Assembly (NCBI RefSeq): GCF_000380245.2
Contig: NZ_HG428744.1
Span: 227,631-267,146, forward strand
Reading direction: 5' to 3'
Source of the DNA: Bacillus massiliigorillae
GTDB taxonomy: Bacteria > Bacillota > Bacilli > Bacillales > DSM-1321
DNA length: 39,516 bases
Numbering within the stretch: position 1 is the stretch's first letter; each line of letters begins with the position of its first letter. The position numbers and the translations under genes were made by a program. Below the pieces are notes generated by a model. The model searched no databases. It worked only from the letters and a program-made list of their open reading frames with translations, and was not told where the DNA came from. This document shows positions 9,553 to 18,642 of the stretch, piece after piece.

Positions 9553-9701
9553 GAACATCCCTCCAAGCATTATTTTGTTTTTTATTTAATAGCGCTTTAG
9601 CTTTTCTTACAGTTTTGTATCTATGTTAACATATTTGGTTAATTTTACACAGTAATGTTTCACAACTTTCAGTTAACATTTTGTGAAGGGAGACTTTCAA
9701 C

Positions 9702-10004
9702 ATGTTGAAGTATAAACCAAACATCTCTACTATGAACGCACTTTTACGAATAACGTGTGGATTAACCATGTTATCTTGGTTTACTGCGAAAATGGTGAGA
9801 AGACCTTGGAAAGAATCGTATATCATCTGGGTAATTATCGCAAGCATGAAGGTTGCAGAAGGTATTGTACGCTATTGCCCAATGACTGCCCTATTTAACA
9901 AAGGTCAAGGTATGGTTCAAGACCTTATGGACGACATGGACATGATGGACCTTACTATGTTCCAAGATGAAGCTTCTACAGATACACAATCAAACCCGAG
10001 TTAA
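9702..10004 (+). CDS. Small membrane protein, DUF2892 (YgaP-like) family
   Basis: A 100-residue protein with two predicted membrane helices, about residues 12-30 (LLRITCGLTMLSWFTA) and 40-60 (YIIWVIIASMKVAEGIV). A soluble acidic tail rich in Asp and Met follows (DLMDDMDMMDLTM). The PNISTMNALLRITCGLTML start and the GIVRYCP motif after helix 2 are typical of the DUF2892 domain, which elsewhere is fused to rhodanese in YgaP. Here no rhodanese is present. GGGAG lies 9 nt before the ATG. It is monocistronic: divergent from yerA, with a terminator 15 nt after the stop. Function is unknown. Confidence 0.82.
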   Translation: MLKYKPNISTMNALLRITCGLTMLSWFTAKMVRRPWKESYIIWVIIASMKVAEGIVRYCPMTALFNKGQGMVQDLMDDMDMMDLTMFQDEASTDTQSNPS

Positions 10005-10018
10005 ATTCCTCTATCTTG

Positions 10019-10050
10019 CTTCCGTCTTACATCATAGACGGAAGTTTTTC
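10019..10050 (+). terminator. Rho-independent terminator after the DUF2892 gene
   Basis: CTTCCGTC (10019-10026) pairs perfectly with GACGGAAG (10037-10044) across a 10-nt loop and is followed by TTTTTCATTT. It starts 15 nt after the plus-strand stop codon. Confidence 0.88.
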
Positions 10051-10111
10051 ATTTATTATCCCCAATTTTCAACAACTTTATTTTTTCATCTTTATGCATA
10101 TCCCAAAATGC

Positions 10112-10266
10112 AATAAGAAAAGCGCAAGCGCCCGTTTTGCGACGTATAGATTGGAGCACTTCGACTGAGATAAAGGAAACACGAAGAGGCGGTAGCCGAT
10201 TCGATGTTGACTTATCGTAGGGAGATGGGCGAAATCTATACGTCGCTGGGCGCTGGAGCTAGACAC
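10112..10266. repeat. bcr1-like palindromic intergenic repeat
   Basis: An element of about 155 bp with terminal AAGCGC-type arms. The outer arms AGCGCCC (10127-10133) and GGGCGCT (10248-10254) pair. Just inside them a perfect 14-bp inverted repeat, GCGACGTATAGATT (10139-10152) and its complement (10233-10246), extends the stem, leaving an approximately 80-nt interior. Size and hairpin architecture match bcr1, a mobile repeat described in the B. cereus group; assignment is from memory, not from an alignment. It is more GC-rich than its flanks and lies between two convergent genes' terminators, a neutral insertion site. An ORF on the minus strand across it has no coding character. Confidence 0.7.
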
Positions 10267-10398
10267 TGCACCAATCTATATACTTTCTTATCTAATTTAA
10301 AAAACCGGCACCGACCCTTTTGAATGAATATGTTTCCTCTTTGTATTACTTCCAATGCGAAAGGAGACAGGTGTAAGGTTAGACGTTTACTTCTATCG
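10267..10398. other. Non-coding tail with repeat-family remnant
   Basis: No gene is supported between the hairpin repeat and the purD terminator. The stretch holds the 17-mer CAGGTGTAAGGTTAGAC (10368-10384), which recurs with one change at 23588-23604 inside the purE-leader repeats. It is probably the end of an older, degraded element of the same family. Confidence 0.45.
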
Positions 10399-10441
10399 AA
10401 AAAAAATGGATGTCTAAAAACCATGCTTAGTTAGACATCCA
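10399..10441 (-). terminator. Terminator of the pur operon (after purD)
   Basis: On the minus strand TGGATGTCTAA and TTAGACATCCA form a perfect 11-bp stem (10407-10417 with 10431-10441), followed by eight Ts. It begins 11 nt after the purD stop and should end the 12-gene pur transcript. Confidence 0.93.
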
Positions 10442-10451
10442 CTTTCTATGT

Positions 10452-11723
10452 TTACTTTACTGAAGCTTTAATGACTCTATGTCCAATATCACTACGATAG
10501 AACAAAGCATCGCAAGATACTTTCTTAATTTCTTCATAAACTTTTTGTTTTGCATCTTCAAGAGTTGCACCTTTTGCTGATAAGAATAACACACGTCCAC
10601 CATTCGTTACGGTATTTCCTTGCGCATCAAGTGCTGTACCTGAATGATACACATGAACATCTTTATCAATAGTGTCTAACCCAGTAATAACATCACCTTT
10701 GTTATAGTCATCTGGATAACCTTTTGCCGCAAGAACTACGCCAAGAACAGCATCCTTTGACCAATCAAGTTCGAATTCTTGTCCTGCACGAACAGCATCT
10801 AGTACGTCTACTAAATCTGAATTCAAACGAGGAAGAATAACTTGAGTTTCTGGATCACCGAAACGAGCATTAAATTCTATAACTTTCGGACCCTTTGCAG
10901 TAAGCATTAATCCTGCATAAAGGATGCCTGAGAATGTACGACCTTCACTAATCATTGCTTGAGCCGTTGGATGAACAACCGTTTCCAATGTTTCTGCAAT
11001 GACTGCTTCAGAGATTTGTGGTACTGGAGAATACGCACCCATTCCACCAGTATTAGGTCCTTGATCACCGTCGAATGCACGCTTATGATCTTGTGCAATC
11101 ACCATTGGATATACTTTATCGCCATTTACAAATGAAAGAAGTGAAAACTCTTCTCCCTCTAAATACTCTTCAATTACAACACTAGCCGAAGCTTCACCGA
11201 ATTTTGCATTTAACATCATTTCCGATAATGCATCAATTGCTTCCTCTTCTGTCATTGCAACGACAACGCCTTTACCAGCCGCTAAGCCGTTTGCTTTAAT
11301 AACGATCGGAGCACCCATTTTCTCAACATAGCTCTTCGCTTCTTCAAAGGATGTAAATGTTTCGTATGTAGCAGTTGGTATGTTGTATTTCTTCATTAAA
11401 TCTTTGGCGAAGCTTTTGCTACCTTCAATTTCAGCAGCATTTTGACGAGGTCCGAACGCTTTCAAACCTGCTGCTTCTAAAGCATCAACAAGACCTTCTA
11501 ATAGAGGTACTTCAGGACCAACAAATGTCCACTCAACATTGTTCTCTTTCGCAAAAGCAATGATTTGCTCTTGCTCATTTTCCAAAATTGGAACTAATGT
11601 AGCTACATCTTGCATACCTGGATTACCTGGTGCTACAAACACTTTTGTTACACGATTACTTTCCGAGAATTTACGAGCAATCGCATGCTCACGTCCCCCA
11701 CGACCAACAACTAAAACGTTCAT
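10452..11723 (-). CDS. purD: Phosphoribosylamine-glycine ligase (GARS)
   Basis: PurD makes glycinamide ribonucleotide from phosphoribosylamine, glycine and ATP, step 2 of IMP synthesis. The 423 residues have the N-terminal GRGGREHAIA motif, the ATP-grasp domain (about residues 100-325, with VIKANGLAAGKGVVVA) and the family signature RFGDPETQ. I chose ATG 11723 over the in-frame ATG at 11732 because GGAGG sits 10 nt before 11723 but only one base from 11732. It is the last pur gene, 18 nt after purH, and ends in a strong terminator. Confidence 0.97.
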   Translation of the reverse strand: MNVLVVGRGGREHAIARKFSESNRVTKVFVAPGNPGMQDVATLVPILENEQEQIIAFAKENNVEWTFVGPEVPLLEGLVDALEAAGLKAFGPRQNAAEIEGSKSFAKDLMKKYNIPTATYETFTSFEEAKSYVEKMGAPIVIKANGLAAGKGVVVAMTEEEAIDALSEMMLNAKFGEASASVVIEEYLEGEEFSLLSFVNGDKVYPMVIAQDHKRAFDGDQGPNTGGMGAYSPVPQISEAVIAETLETVVHPTAQAMISEGRTFSGILYAGLMLTAKGPKVIEFNARFGDPETQVILPRLNSDLVDVLDAVRAGQEFELDWSKDAVLGVVLAAKGYPDDYNKGDVITGLDTIDKDVHVYHSGTALDAQGNTVTNGGRVLFLSAKGATLEDAKQKVYEEIKKVSCDALFYRSDIGHRVIKASVK

Positions 11724-11741
11724 TCTGTGCATACCTCCATT

Positions 11742-13277
11742 TTAATGTTTAAAATGTCTAACGCCTGTAAATACCATTGCAATACCAGCTTCATCAGCCG
11801 CTTTGATTGAATCCTCATCACGGATACTTCCGCCTGTTTGAATAATCGCTGTAATTCCTGCTTTAGCTGCTACTTCAACTGTATCACCCATTGGGAAGAA
11901 TGCATCAGAAGCCAGTGCTGCACCTTTTGCTTTTTCACCAGCTTGCTCAAGCGCAATTTTCGCTGAACCTACACGATTCATTTGACCTGCACCAACACCT
12001 AATGTCATTTGACGGTCTGTTACAACAATCGCATTTGATTTCACATGTTTAACAACTTTCCAGCCTAATTTTAACGCTTCCCACTCTTCGTCAGTAGGTT
12101 GACGTTTTGTTGGAACAGTAATATTTGCATCTTCTAGAGAATACATATCAGCATCTTGCACTAGTAAGCCACCTTCAACAGATGTCATTACTTTTTCCGC
12201 TACATTATTATCGCTGAAAGGAATTGTTAATAGACGAAGATTCTTCTTACTAGTTAACACATCTAATGCTTCTTGAGAGAAGCTTGGTGCTATGATGATT
12301 TCTAAGAAAATCTCGTGCAATTTCTTCGCTGTTTCAACATCTACTTCACCGTTTAAAGCGATAATTCCACCAAAGATGGAAGTTGAATCTGCCTCATATG
12401 CTTTTGAGAATGCTTCAAAAATAGACGCACCTGTACCAACGCCACAAGGATTGTTATGTTTTACTGCTACTGCTGCTGGACCTTCAAATTCTTTAACGAT
12501 TTGTAGTGCTGCATTTGCATCATTAATGTTGTTGTAAGAAAGTTCTTTTCCGTGCAATTGCGTTGCATTTGCAATTGAGAATGTTGAACCAAGTGGCTTT
12601 TTATAGAACGCTGCTTGTTGATGTGGGTTTTCACCATAACGTAAGCTTTGTTGTAAATCATAAGTGTACGTTACGCTCTCAGGTTGTTTTTCACCTACAA
12701 GTTCTGTCATGTATTGAGAAATCACACTATCATAAGCTGCTGTATGACGGAATACTTTTGCTGCTAACGCACGACGAGTTGCAAATGTTGTTTTGCCTTC
12801 TGCTTTGTATTCAGCAATAACTGTTTCATAATCGCTTGGGTCAACTACAACAGTTACATACTCATGATTTTTCGCAGCTGATCGTAGCATTGTTGGTCCA
12901 CCGATATCAATGTTTTCAATCGCATCTTCAACCGTTACATCCGCTTTCGCAATTGTTTGTTGGAACGGATAAAGGTTTACACAAACAAGTTCAATTGGTT
13001 GAATGTTATGTGCTTCGATTTGCTGTTTATGATCTGGATCATCATGTCTAGCAAGCAAGCCACCATGTACGCTTGGATGTAATGTTTTTACACGTCCATC
13101 TAGAATTTCTGGGAAGTTTGTTACATCACTAATGCCAATTACTTCTACACCTGCTTCTTGTAATGCCTTACTTGTTCCACCAGTAGAAATAATTTCAAAA
13201 CCAACTTCTTTTAATTGCTTAGCGAATTCTACGATTCCTGTTTTGTCCGATACACTAATTAACGCTCTTTTTGTCAT
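11742..13277 (-). CDS. purH: Bifunctional AICAR formyltransferase / IMP cyclohydrolase
   Basis: PurH carries out the last two steps to IMP: formylation of AICAR with 10-formyl-THF, then ring closure. The cyclohydrolase (MGS-like) domain is N-terminal, starting KRALISVSDKTGIVEFAKQL and including STGGTSKAL. The larger transformylase domain follows from about residue 195, with LRYGENPHQ, VKHNNPCGVG and the C-terminal SDAFFPMGDTVE and TGVRHFKH. At 511 residues it is full length. ATG 13277 is preferred to an in-frame TTG at 13283 because of the GGGAG spacing. It lies 35 nt after purN and 18 nt before purD. Confidence 0.97.
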   Translation of the reverse strand: MTKRALISVSDKTGIVEFAKQLKEVGFEIISTGGTSKALQEAGVEVIGISDVTNFPEILDGRVKTLHPSVHGGLLARHDDPDHKQQIEAHNIQPIELVCVNLYPFQQTIAKADVTVEDAIENIDIGGPTMLRSAAKNHEYVTVVVDPSDYETVIAEYKAEGKTTFATRRALAAKVFRHTAAYDSVISQYMTELVGEKQPESVTYTYDLQQSLRYGENPHQQAAFYKKPLGSTFSIANATQLHGKELSYNNINDANAALQIVKEFEGPAAVAVKHNNPCGVGTGASIFEAFSKAYEADSTSIFGGIIALNGEVDVETAKKLHEIFLEIIIAPSFSQEALDVLTSKKNLRLLTIPFSDNNVAEKVMTSVEGGLLVQDADMYSLEDANITVPTKRQPTDEEWEALKLGWKVVKHVKSNAIVVTDRQMTLGVGAGQMNRVGSAKIALEQAGEKAKGAALASDAFFPMGDTVEVAAKAGITAIIQTGGSIRDEDSIKAADEAGIAMVFTGVRHFKH

Positions 13278-13312
13278 GATCAAATGTCTCCCTTTCTATT
13301 AGAAAAAACGTT

Positions 13313-13876
13313 CTATGCTAAAATCTTACGCAACACGTCTGGATACAACCAATGCTCTGTATCTTGAATACGAACTTGCAATGTATCTCTCGTATCTCCG
13401 TCCAAAATGTCAACCGCTTGTTGCGCGATAATTGGTCCTGTATCCATGCCTTCATCTACATAATGAATGGTTACTCCCGTAATCTTCACGCCTGCATTAA
13501 ATGCTTGCCCAATCGCATCTTTACCAGGAAACGCAGGAAGAAGTGAAGGATGAATATTCACGATTTTATGCGAGTAAGCACTTAGAAGCGTTTCACCGAT
13601 TAAACGCATATAACCAGCTAACACAATGAATTCTACGTCTCTTTCACGCAGTTCTTTCACAATTTCCGTTTCAAAAGCTACTTTATTCTCATAGTCTTTT
13701 GCTTTGAAAATGAACGTTGGAATGTTCTCTTTCTTTGCTCTTTCAATCGCAAACGCACCTGGTTGATCACACACAACTAAAGCAATTTCAGCTTGTAACG
13801 TACCTTGTTTAATATAATCAACAATGCTTTGTAAGTTAGTTCCACTGCCTGACGCAAAAATTGCGATTTTCTTCAT
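13313..13876 (-). CDS. purN: Phosphoribosylglycinamide formyltransferase (GART)
   Basis: PurN formylates glycinamide ribonucleotide using 10-formyl-THF, step 3 of the pathway. The 187 residues show the N-terminal ASGSGTNLQSI phosphate-binding loop, the catalytic region with LAGYMRLIG and KIVNIHPSLLPAFPG (catalytic Asn and His), and the Asp in HYVDEGMDTGPII. The start at 13876 is 4 nt past the purM stop and uses a GGGGG ribosome site that overlaps the end of purM, so translational coupling is likely. A longer reading frame upstream overlaps purM and is not used. Confidence 0.97.
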   Translation of the reverse strand: MKKIAIFASGSGTNLQSIVDYIKQGTLQAEIALVVCDQPGAFAIERAKKENIPTFIFKAKDYENKVAFETEIVKELRERDVEFIVLAGYMRLIGETLLSAYSHKIVNIHPSLLPAFPGKDAIGQAFNAGVKITGVTIHYVDEGMDTGPIIAQQAVDILDGDTRDTLQVRIQDTEHWLYPDVLRKILA

Positions 13877-13880
13877 TGTT

Positions 13881-14909
13881 TTATTTCCCCCAGTGTACGC
13901 CTTGTTCTGAAACGACTTGTCCGATTTCATAAGCCTTTTCACCAAGTTGTTCAAAATGAGCTACCGCTGCTTTTGCTTCTTCTGCTGGTACAACAACAAC
14001 CATACCGATTCCCATGTTGAAGATATTGTACATTTCATCTTCTACTAAATTGCCTTCCTTCTGAAGCAATTGGAAAATTGGATGTACTGGCCAAGTGCCT
14101 TTATTGATTTCAACGCCAAAATCTTGAGGAAGCATTCTTGGAATATTTTCTATAAAGCCGCCACCTGTAATATGTGCCATACCTTTTACGTTGAATTGCT
14201 TCAAAGCAGAAAGTAAAGACTTCACATAAATGCGTGTAGGTTTTAATAATTCCTCACCGATTTTACAGCCTAATGTTTCGTCAAATTCTTGCAGGTCTTT
14301 CCCTGCATCTTGCAATAACACCTTACGTACTAATGAATACCCATTACTGTGAATACCGCTTGATGCTAACCCGATTAACGCATCACCAGCAGCAATATTT
14401 GCACCTGTAATTAAGTTCTTCTTCTCACAAGCACCTACTGCAAATCCAGCTAAATCATATTCTTCTTCATCATACATGCCCGGCATTTCTGCTGTTTCTC
14501 CACCGATTAAAGCTGCACCAGCTTGCTCACAACCTGTTGCTACCCCTTTTACAATCGCTTCAATTTTATCCGGATCAGCTTTACCACAAGCAATATAGTC
14601 TAAGAAATATAATGGCTCTGCACCTTGTACAACGATATCGTTTACGCACATAGCTACCGCATCAATACCGATTGTATCGTGCTTATCCATCATGAAAGCT
14701 AGCATCAGCTTCGTACCAACTCCGTCCGTACCTGATACAAGAACTGGTTCTTCAAGTCCAAGTGTGGAAAGGTCGAACATTCCACCAAAGCCACCTAGTC
14801 CGCTTAATACTCCTTTGCGCATTGTCTTTTGAACGTGTTTCTTCATTTTATTTACGGCTTCATAACCTGCTTCAATGTCTACACCAGCTTGTTTATATGC
14901 ATTTGCCAT
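13881..14909 (-). CDS. purM: Phosphoribosylformylglycinamidine cyclo-ligase (AIR synthetase)
   Basis: PurM closes the imidazole ring, turning FGAM into AIR with ATP. The 342 residues begin MANAYKQAGVDIEAGYEAV, and the family motifs LSGTDGVGTKLM-type, GIDAVAMCVNDI, GGETAEMPGMY and HITGGGFIENIPR are all present. GGAGG lies 9 nt before ATG 14909. An in-frame extension further upstream lacks a ribosome site and crosses an intergenic hairpin, so it was discarded. The 107-nt gap after purF contains that hairpin. Confidence 0.97.
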   Translation of the reverse strand: MANAYKQAGVDIEAGYEAVNKMKKHVQKTMRKGVLSGLGGFGGMFDLSTLGLEEPVLVSGTDGVGTKLMLAFMMDKHDTIGIDAVAMCVNDIVVQGAEPLYFLDYIACGKADPDKIEAIVKGVATGCEQAGAALIGGETAEMPGMYDEEEYDLAGFAVGACEKKNLITGANIAAGDALIGLASSGIHSNGYSLVRKVLLQDAGKDLQEFDETLGCKIGEELLKPTRIYVKSLLSALKQFNVKGMAHITGGGFIENIPRMLPQDFGVEINKGTWPVHPIFQLLQKEGNLVEDEMYNIFNMGIGMVVVVPAEEAKAAVAHFEQLGEKAYEIGQVVSEQGVHWGK

Positions 14910-14950
14910 TTTGTCGGTCCTCCAATTACAAACAATAGGTTTTAAGTAAG

Positions 14951-14975
14951 AAAGCAGCATATATCATGCTGCTTT
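14951..14975 (-). other. Intercistronic hairpin between purF and purM
   Basis: AAAGCAGCAT and its exact complement form a 10-bp perfect stem with a 5-nt loop in the 107-nt purF-purM gap. On the minus strand it is followed only by TTTCTTACTT, a weak U-tract, so it may be a leaky terminator or an mRNA stability/processing element. Confidence 0.6.
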
Positions 14976-15016
14976 ATGTTTTTTATCCCGTTCAATGTTG
15001 CACCTTAGTCAGTGCC

Positions 15017-16435
15017 TTAACAAATCGTTTTAGATGAGTTCAATTCCAATTCTTCATATATTTCAGTTGGATATTTCCCATTAAAGCAAGCTAAACAGCA
15101 GCCTTTCATTTCGCCATCCAACGAACTACTAATCGCTTCAACCATCCCTGTTTCACTTAAGAACGTTAATGAATCAGCTTCGATTAATTCACGGATTTCA
15201 TCCACAGATTTATCCGAAGCAATCAGTTCTTCTCGTGTAGATGTGTCAATGCCATAGAAGCATGGGTTTTTAATTGGCGGTGAGCTAATAACAACATGTA
15301 CTTCTGTCGCTCCCGCTTCTTTCAACAATCTCACAATACGTTTGCTTGTCGTTCCACGAACAATTGAATCATCTACCATGATGACGCGTTTTCCTTCTAC
15401 TACACCACGAACAGGTGATAGTTTCATTTTTACACCTTGCTCACGTAATGATTGAGAAGGCTGAATAAAGGTACGACCTACATAACGATTTTTAACTAAT
15501 CCCATTTCATATGGAATACCAGCTGCCTCTGCATATCCGATAGCAGCTGAAATACTTGAATCTGGTACACCCGTTACAACATCGGCATCAATTAACGCTT
15601 CCATCGCTAATTTTTTACCCATGTTTTTACGAGCTGTATGCACGTTAATACCATCGATGTCGCTGTCAGGACGAGAGAAATACACATATTCCATTGCACA
15701 CATTGCATGTGTATGAGATGAAGCAAATCGCTCTGCTTTCACTCCTTCATCGCTAATAATCAACATTTCACCTGGTTCAATATCTCGAATGAACGTAGCC
15801 CCAACAATATCAATCGCACATGTTTCAGACGCTACTACATAGCCATCACCTAGCTTAGCCAGTGAAAGTGGACGTAGACCATGCGGATCACGAGCTACAA
15901 TCATTTCTTTTTCTCCCATCACAAGGAATGCATATGCACCTTTTACAAGGCTCAATGCATTCTTTACACGGTCTTTTAAACTCATAGGTCCAGAACGTCT
16001 AATTAAATGAGCTACTACTTCTGTATCAGAAGTTGTTTGAAAAATACTTCCTTGCGCTTCAAGTTGCGCTTTTAATTGAGTAGCATTCACTAAATTACCG
16101 TTATGAGCTAAGCCCATACTTTCATTTTGAAAGTGGAAGAGAAGGGGTTGAACATTTTCAATCCCGCCTCCACCAGCTGTTGCATAGCGTACATGACCAA
16201 TTGATCCAATACCATGAACATCTTTCATTTTCTCTTGTGAAAATACTTCAGTCACTAAACCTTCGCCCTTCACACCGATTAGCTTTTCGCCATCCGTCAG
16301 AACCATTCCAGCTCCTTCTTGCCCACGGTGCTGCAAGCTGTGCAATCCGTAATAAGTAATTTGGGCAGCATCGCTATGTCCCCAAATACCTATAACACCA
16401 CACTCTTCGTTTAGACCTTTTATTTCAGCAAGCAT
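15017..16435 (-). CDS. purF: Amidophosphoribosyltransferase (glutamine PRPP amidotransferase)
   Basis: PurF catalyses the committed step, PRPP plus glutamine to phosphoribosylamine. The 472 residues begin MLAEIKGLNEEC: an 11-residue propeptide that is cleaved to free Cys12 as the N-terminal nucleophile. The Ntn glutaminase domain spans roughly residues 12-240. The PRTase domain follows, with the PRPP loop VIMVDDSIVRGTTS. Cysteines in AMCAMEY and the C-terminal GCCLACFNGKYPTE fit the 4Fe-4S cluster of the Bacillus-type enzyme. The start ATG overlaps the purL 3' end by 16 nt, implying coupled translation. Confidence 0.97.
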   Translation of the reverse strand: MLAEIKGLNEECGVIGIWGHSDAAQITYYGLHSLQHRGQEGAGMVLTDGEKLIGVKGEGLVTEVFSQEKMKDVHGIGSIGHVRYATAGGGGIENVQPLLFHFQNESMGLAHNGNLVNATQLKAQLEAQGSIFQTTSDTEVVAHLIRRSGPMSLKDRVKNALSLVKGAYAFLVMGEKEMIVARDPHGLRPLSLAKLGDGYVVASETCAIDIVGATFIRDIEPGEMLIISDEGVKAERFASSHTHAMCAMEYVYFSRPDSDIDGINVHTARKNMGKKLAMEALIDADVVTGVPDSSISAAIGYAEAAGIPYEMGLVKNRYVGRTFIQPSQSLREQGVKMKLSPVRGVVEGKRVIMVDDSIVRGTTSKRIVRLLKEAGATEVHVVISSPPIKNPCFYGIDTSTREELIASDKSVDEIRELIEADSLTFLSETGMVEAISSSLDGEMKGCCLACFNGKYPTEIYEELELNSSKTIC

Positions 16436-18642
16436 GGTATAGCCCCTTTCCAAGCCGAATGTAAATCCTTCACCTGTTCGTTGAGAACTGTTTCGTTATT
16501 TTCATTAGCAATCACTAAAGAACCTGTATTTGTTACTTCACCAATATGAATAGCATCTTCTACTAAGCTTTCAAATTGTGCTTGTTGTACTTTAGGCACA
16601 GATACTAGGAAACGAGATTGTGTTTCACTGAATAATGCTGATACAACATCGCCTTTTACAGTTACATTCACACCTAATTCTTCTTTACCGAACAATGACT
16701 CAGAAAGTGCAACTGCAAGACCACCCTCCGCAACGTCATGAGCAGATGCCACTACCCCTGCACGAATCGCTGCAAGAAGTTGTTGTTGGCGTTTTTCTTC
16801 TACTTGTAAATCAATAGAAGGAGCTGGTCCGAAAACTTTGCCATTTAACATTTTTTGAAGCTCTGATCCACCAAATTCTTCTTTTGTTTCACCAATTACA
16901 TAAATCGCATCGCCTTCATGTTTGAAGTTTTGCGTCGTAATATGCGCTAAGTCTGATACAAGACCAACCATACCGATAACTGGTGTTGGATAAATAGCTT
17001 CACCATTTGTTTCGTTGTATAATGATACGTTTCCACCGATTACAGGAGTTGATAATTCACGACAAGCTGCACTCATACCGTCAGCTGCTTTTTCAATTTG
17101 CCAGAAGATTTCCGGTTTCTCTGGGTTACCAAAGTTTAAGCAGTCTGTAATAGCAAGTGGCTCAGCACCCGAACAAACGATGTTACGCGCTGCTTCTGCA
17201 ACTGCGATTTTTCCGCCTGCTACTGGATCTAAGTAGATATATCTTGAATTACAATCTGTTGTCATCGCTAATGCTTTATTTGTTTCACGAATACGTACAA
17301 TCGCCGCATCTGATCCAGGTGCTACAACGGTGTTCGTACGTACCATGTAGTCATATTGATCATAAACCCATTCTTTACTTGCAATTGTTGCTTGTGAAAG
17401 AAGCTTCGTTAATGTTTCACCATAATTCTCGATTACTGGTGTTTCAAGCTTCATACCTTGGAATTCACCAAAGTAAGCAGGCTCTGAAGAAGGCTTATGA
17501 TAAACTGGAGCATCTTCTGCTAATGCATCTGCTGGTACATCTGCAACTACTTCACCTTTATGAATTAAACGAAGTTGCTTATCGTCTGTTACGTGACCGA
17601 TTGCAACAGCTTCTAAATCATATTTAGAGAAAAGATCAACGATTTCTTGCTCGCGTCCTTTTTTAACAACGATTAGCATACGCTCTTGTGATTCAGAAAG
17701 CATCATTTCATAAGCTGTCATGCCTGTTTCACGTTGTGGAACTAAGTCAAGATTCATTTCGATACCAGATCCTGCTTTACTTGCCATCTCCGCTGATGAA
17801 CTTGTAAGACCTGCAGCACCCATATCTTGAATACCAACTAGTGCATCACAGTTAATCAATTCAAGACAAGCTTCTAGTAATAATTTCTCCATGAATGGGT
17901 CTCCAACTTGAACCGCTGGACGATTATCGCCAGAAGTTTCAGTTAGCTCTTCCGATGCAAATGTTGCCCCGTGAATACCGTCACGACCTGTTTTCGCACC
18001 AACATACATCACTGTATTGCCAACACCGTGCGCTTGACCTTTTTTAATATCTTCATGATTAATTAAGCCAACACACATTGCATTTACAAGTGGGTTGCCT
18101 TCATAGCAGTCTTCGAATTGGATTTCGCCACCAACAGTAGGAATACCAATACAGTTACCGTAGCCCGCAATACCAGCAACTACTTCTTTAAATAAATACT
18201 TTGTACGTGGTGTGTTTAACTCACCAAAACGTAAAGAGTTTAATAGAGCGATTGGACGAGCTCCCATTGAGAAAACGTCACGAATAATACCACCAACACC
18301 TGTTGCAGCACCTTGGTAAGGCTCAATTGCTGAAGGATGGTTATGTGATTCGATTTTGAATACAACAGCTTGGTTATTACCGATATCAACGATACCTGCG
18401 CCTTCACCAGGTCCTTGAAGTACTTTTTCGCCTGTAATTGGGAACTTCTTCAATACTGGCTTAGAGTTTTTGTAAGAGCAGTGCTCTGACCACATAACAG
18501 AGAAAAGACCGATTTCTGTGTAATTCGGAAGACGTCCTAGAATTTTAGTTACCATTTCGAATTCTTCAGGAGAAAGTCCCATTTCTGCATAAATTTTATC
18601 TGATTGAATTTGTTCTGGACTTGGCTCAAGCAGTAACGACAT
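16420..18642 (-). CDS. purL: FGAM synthase large subunit PurL
   Basis: PurL is the synthetase subunit of the three-part PurLSQ complex that converts FGAR to FGAM using ATP and ammonia from PurQ. At 740 residues it is the short Gram-positive form lacking the fused glutaminase. Motifs include GLFSVMWSEHCSYKNSK, KIESHNHPSAIEPYQGAATGVGG, MGAAGLTSSSAEMA and VIGGNVSLYNE. It overlaps purQ by 17 nt at its start and purF by 16 nt at its end, typical of tightly coupled translation. GGAGGG precedes the ATG. Confidence 0.97.
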   Translation of the reverse strand: MSLLLEPSPEQIQSDKIYAEMGLSPEEFEMVTKILGRLPNYTEIGLFSVMWSEHCSYKNSKPVLKKFPITGEKVLQGPGEGAGIVDIGNNQAVVFKIESHNHPSAIEPYQGAATGVGGIIRDVFSMGARPIALLNSLRFGELNTPRTKYLFKEVVAGIAGYGNCIGIPTVGGEIQFEDCYEGNPLVNAMCVGLINHEDIKKGQAHGVGNTVMYVGAKTGRDGIHGATFASEELTETSGDNRPAVQVGDPFMEKLLLEACLELINCDALVGIQDMGAAGLTSSSAEMASKAGSGIEMNLDLVPQRETGMTAYEMMLSESQERMLIVVKKGREQEIVDLFSKYDLEAVAIGHVTDDKQLRLIHKGEVVADVPADALAEDAPVYHKPSSEPAYFGEFQGMKLETPVIENYGETLTKLLSQATIASKEWVYDQYDYMVRTNTVVAPGSDAAIVRIRETNKALAMTTDCNSRYIYLDPVAGGKIAVAEAARNIVCSGAEPLAITDCLNFGNPEKPEIFWQIEKAADGMSAACRELSTPVIGGNVSLYNETNGEAIYPTPVIGMVGLVSDLAHITTQNFKHEGDAIYVIGETKEEFGGSELQKMLNGKVFGPAPSIDLQVEEKRQQQLLAAIRAGVVASAHDVAEGGLAVALSESLFGKEELGVNVTVKGDVVSALFSETQSRFLVSVPKVQQAQFESLVEDAIHIGEVTNTGSLVIANENNETVLNEQVKDLHSAWKGAIPCLLK

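Noticed and set aside
9626..9847. 73-codon minus-strand frame opposite the DUF2892 gene
   Set aside because: It is antisense to a well-supported gene with a clear ribosome site and terminator.
10078..10424. Two overlapping 62-codon minus-strand frames in the purD-DUF2892 gap
   Set aside because: They cross the bcr1-like repeat and the pur terminator and have no ribosome site or family resemblance.
16635..17627. Plus-strand frames antisense to purL
   Set aside because: Leu/His/Gln-rich low-complexity translations typical of the complement of a coding strand; no ribosome sites.
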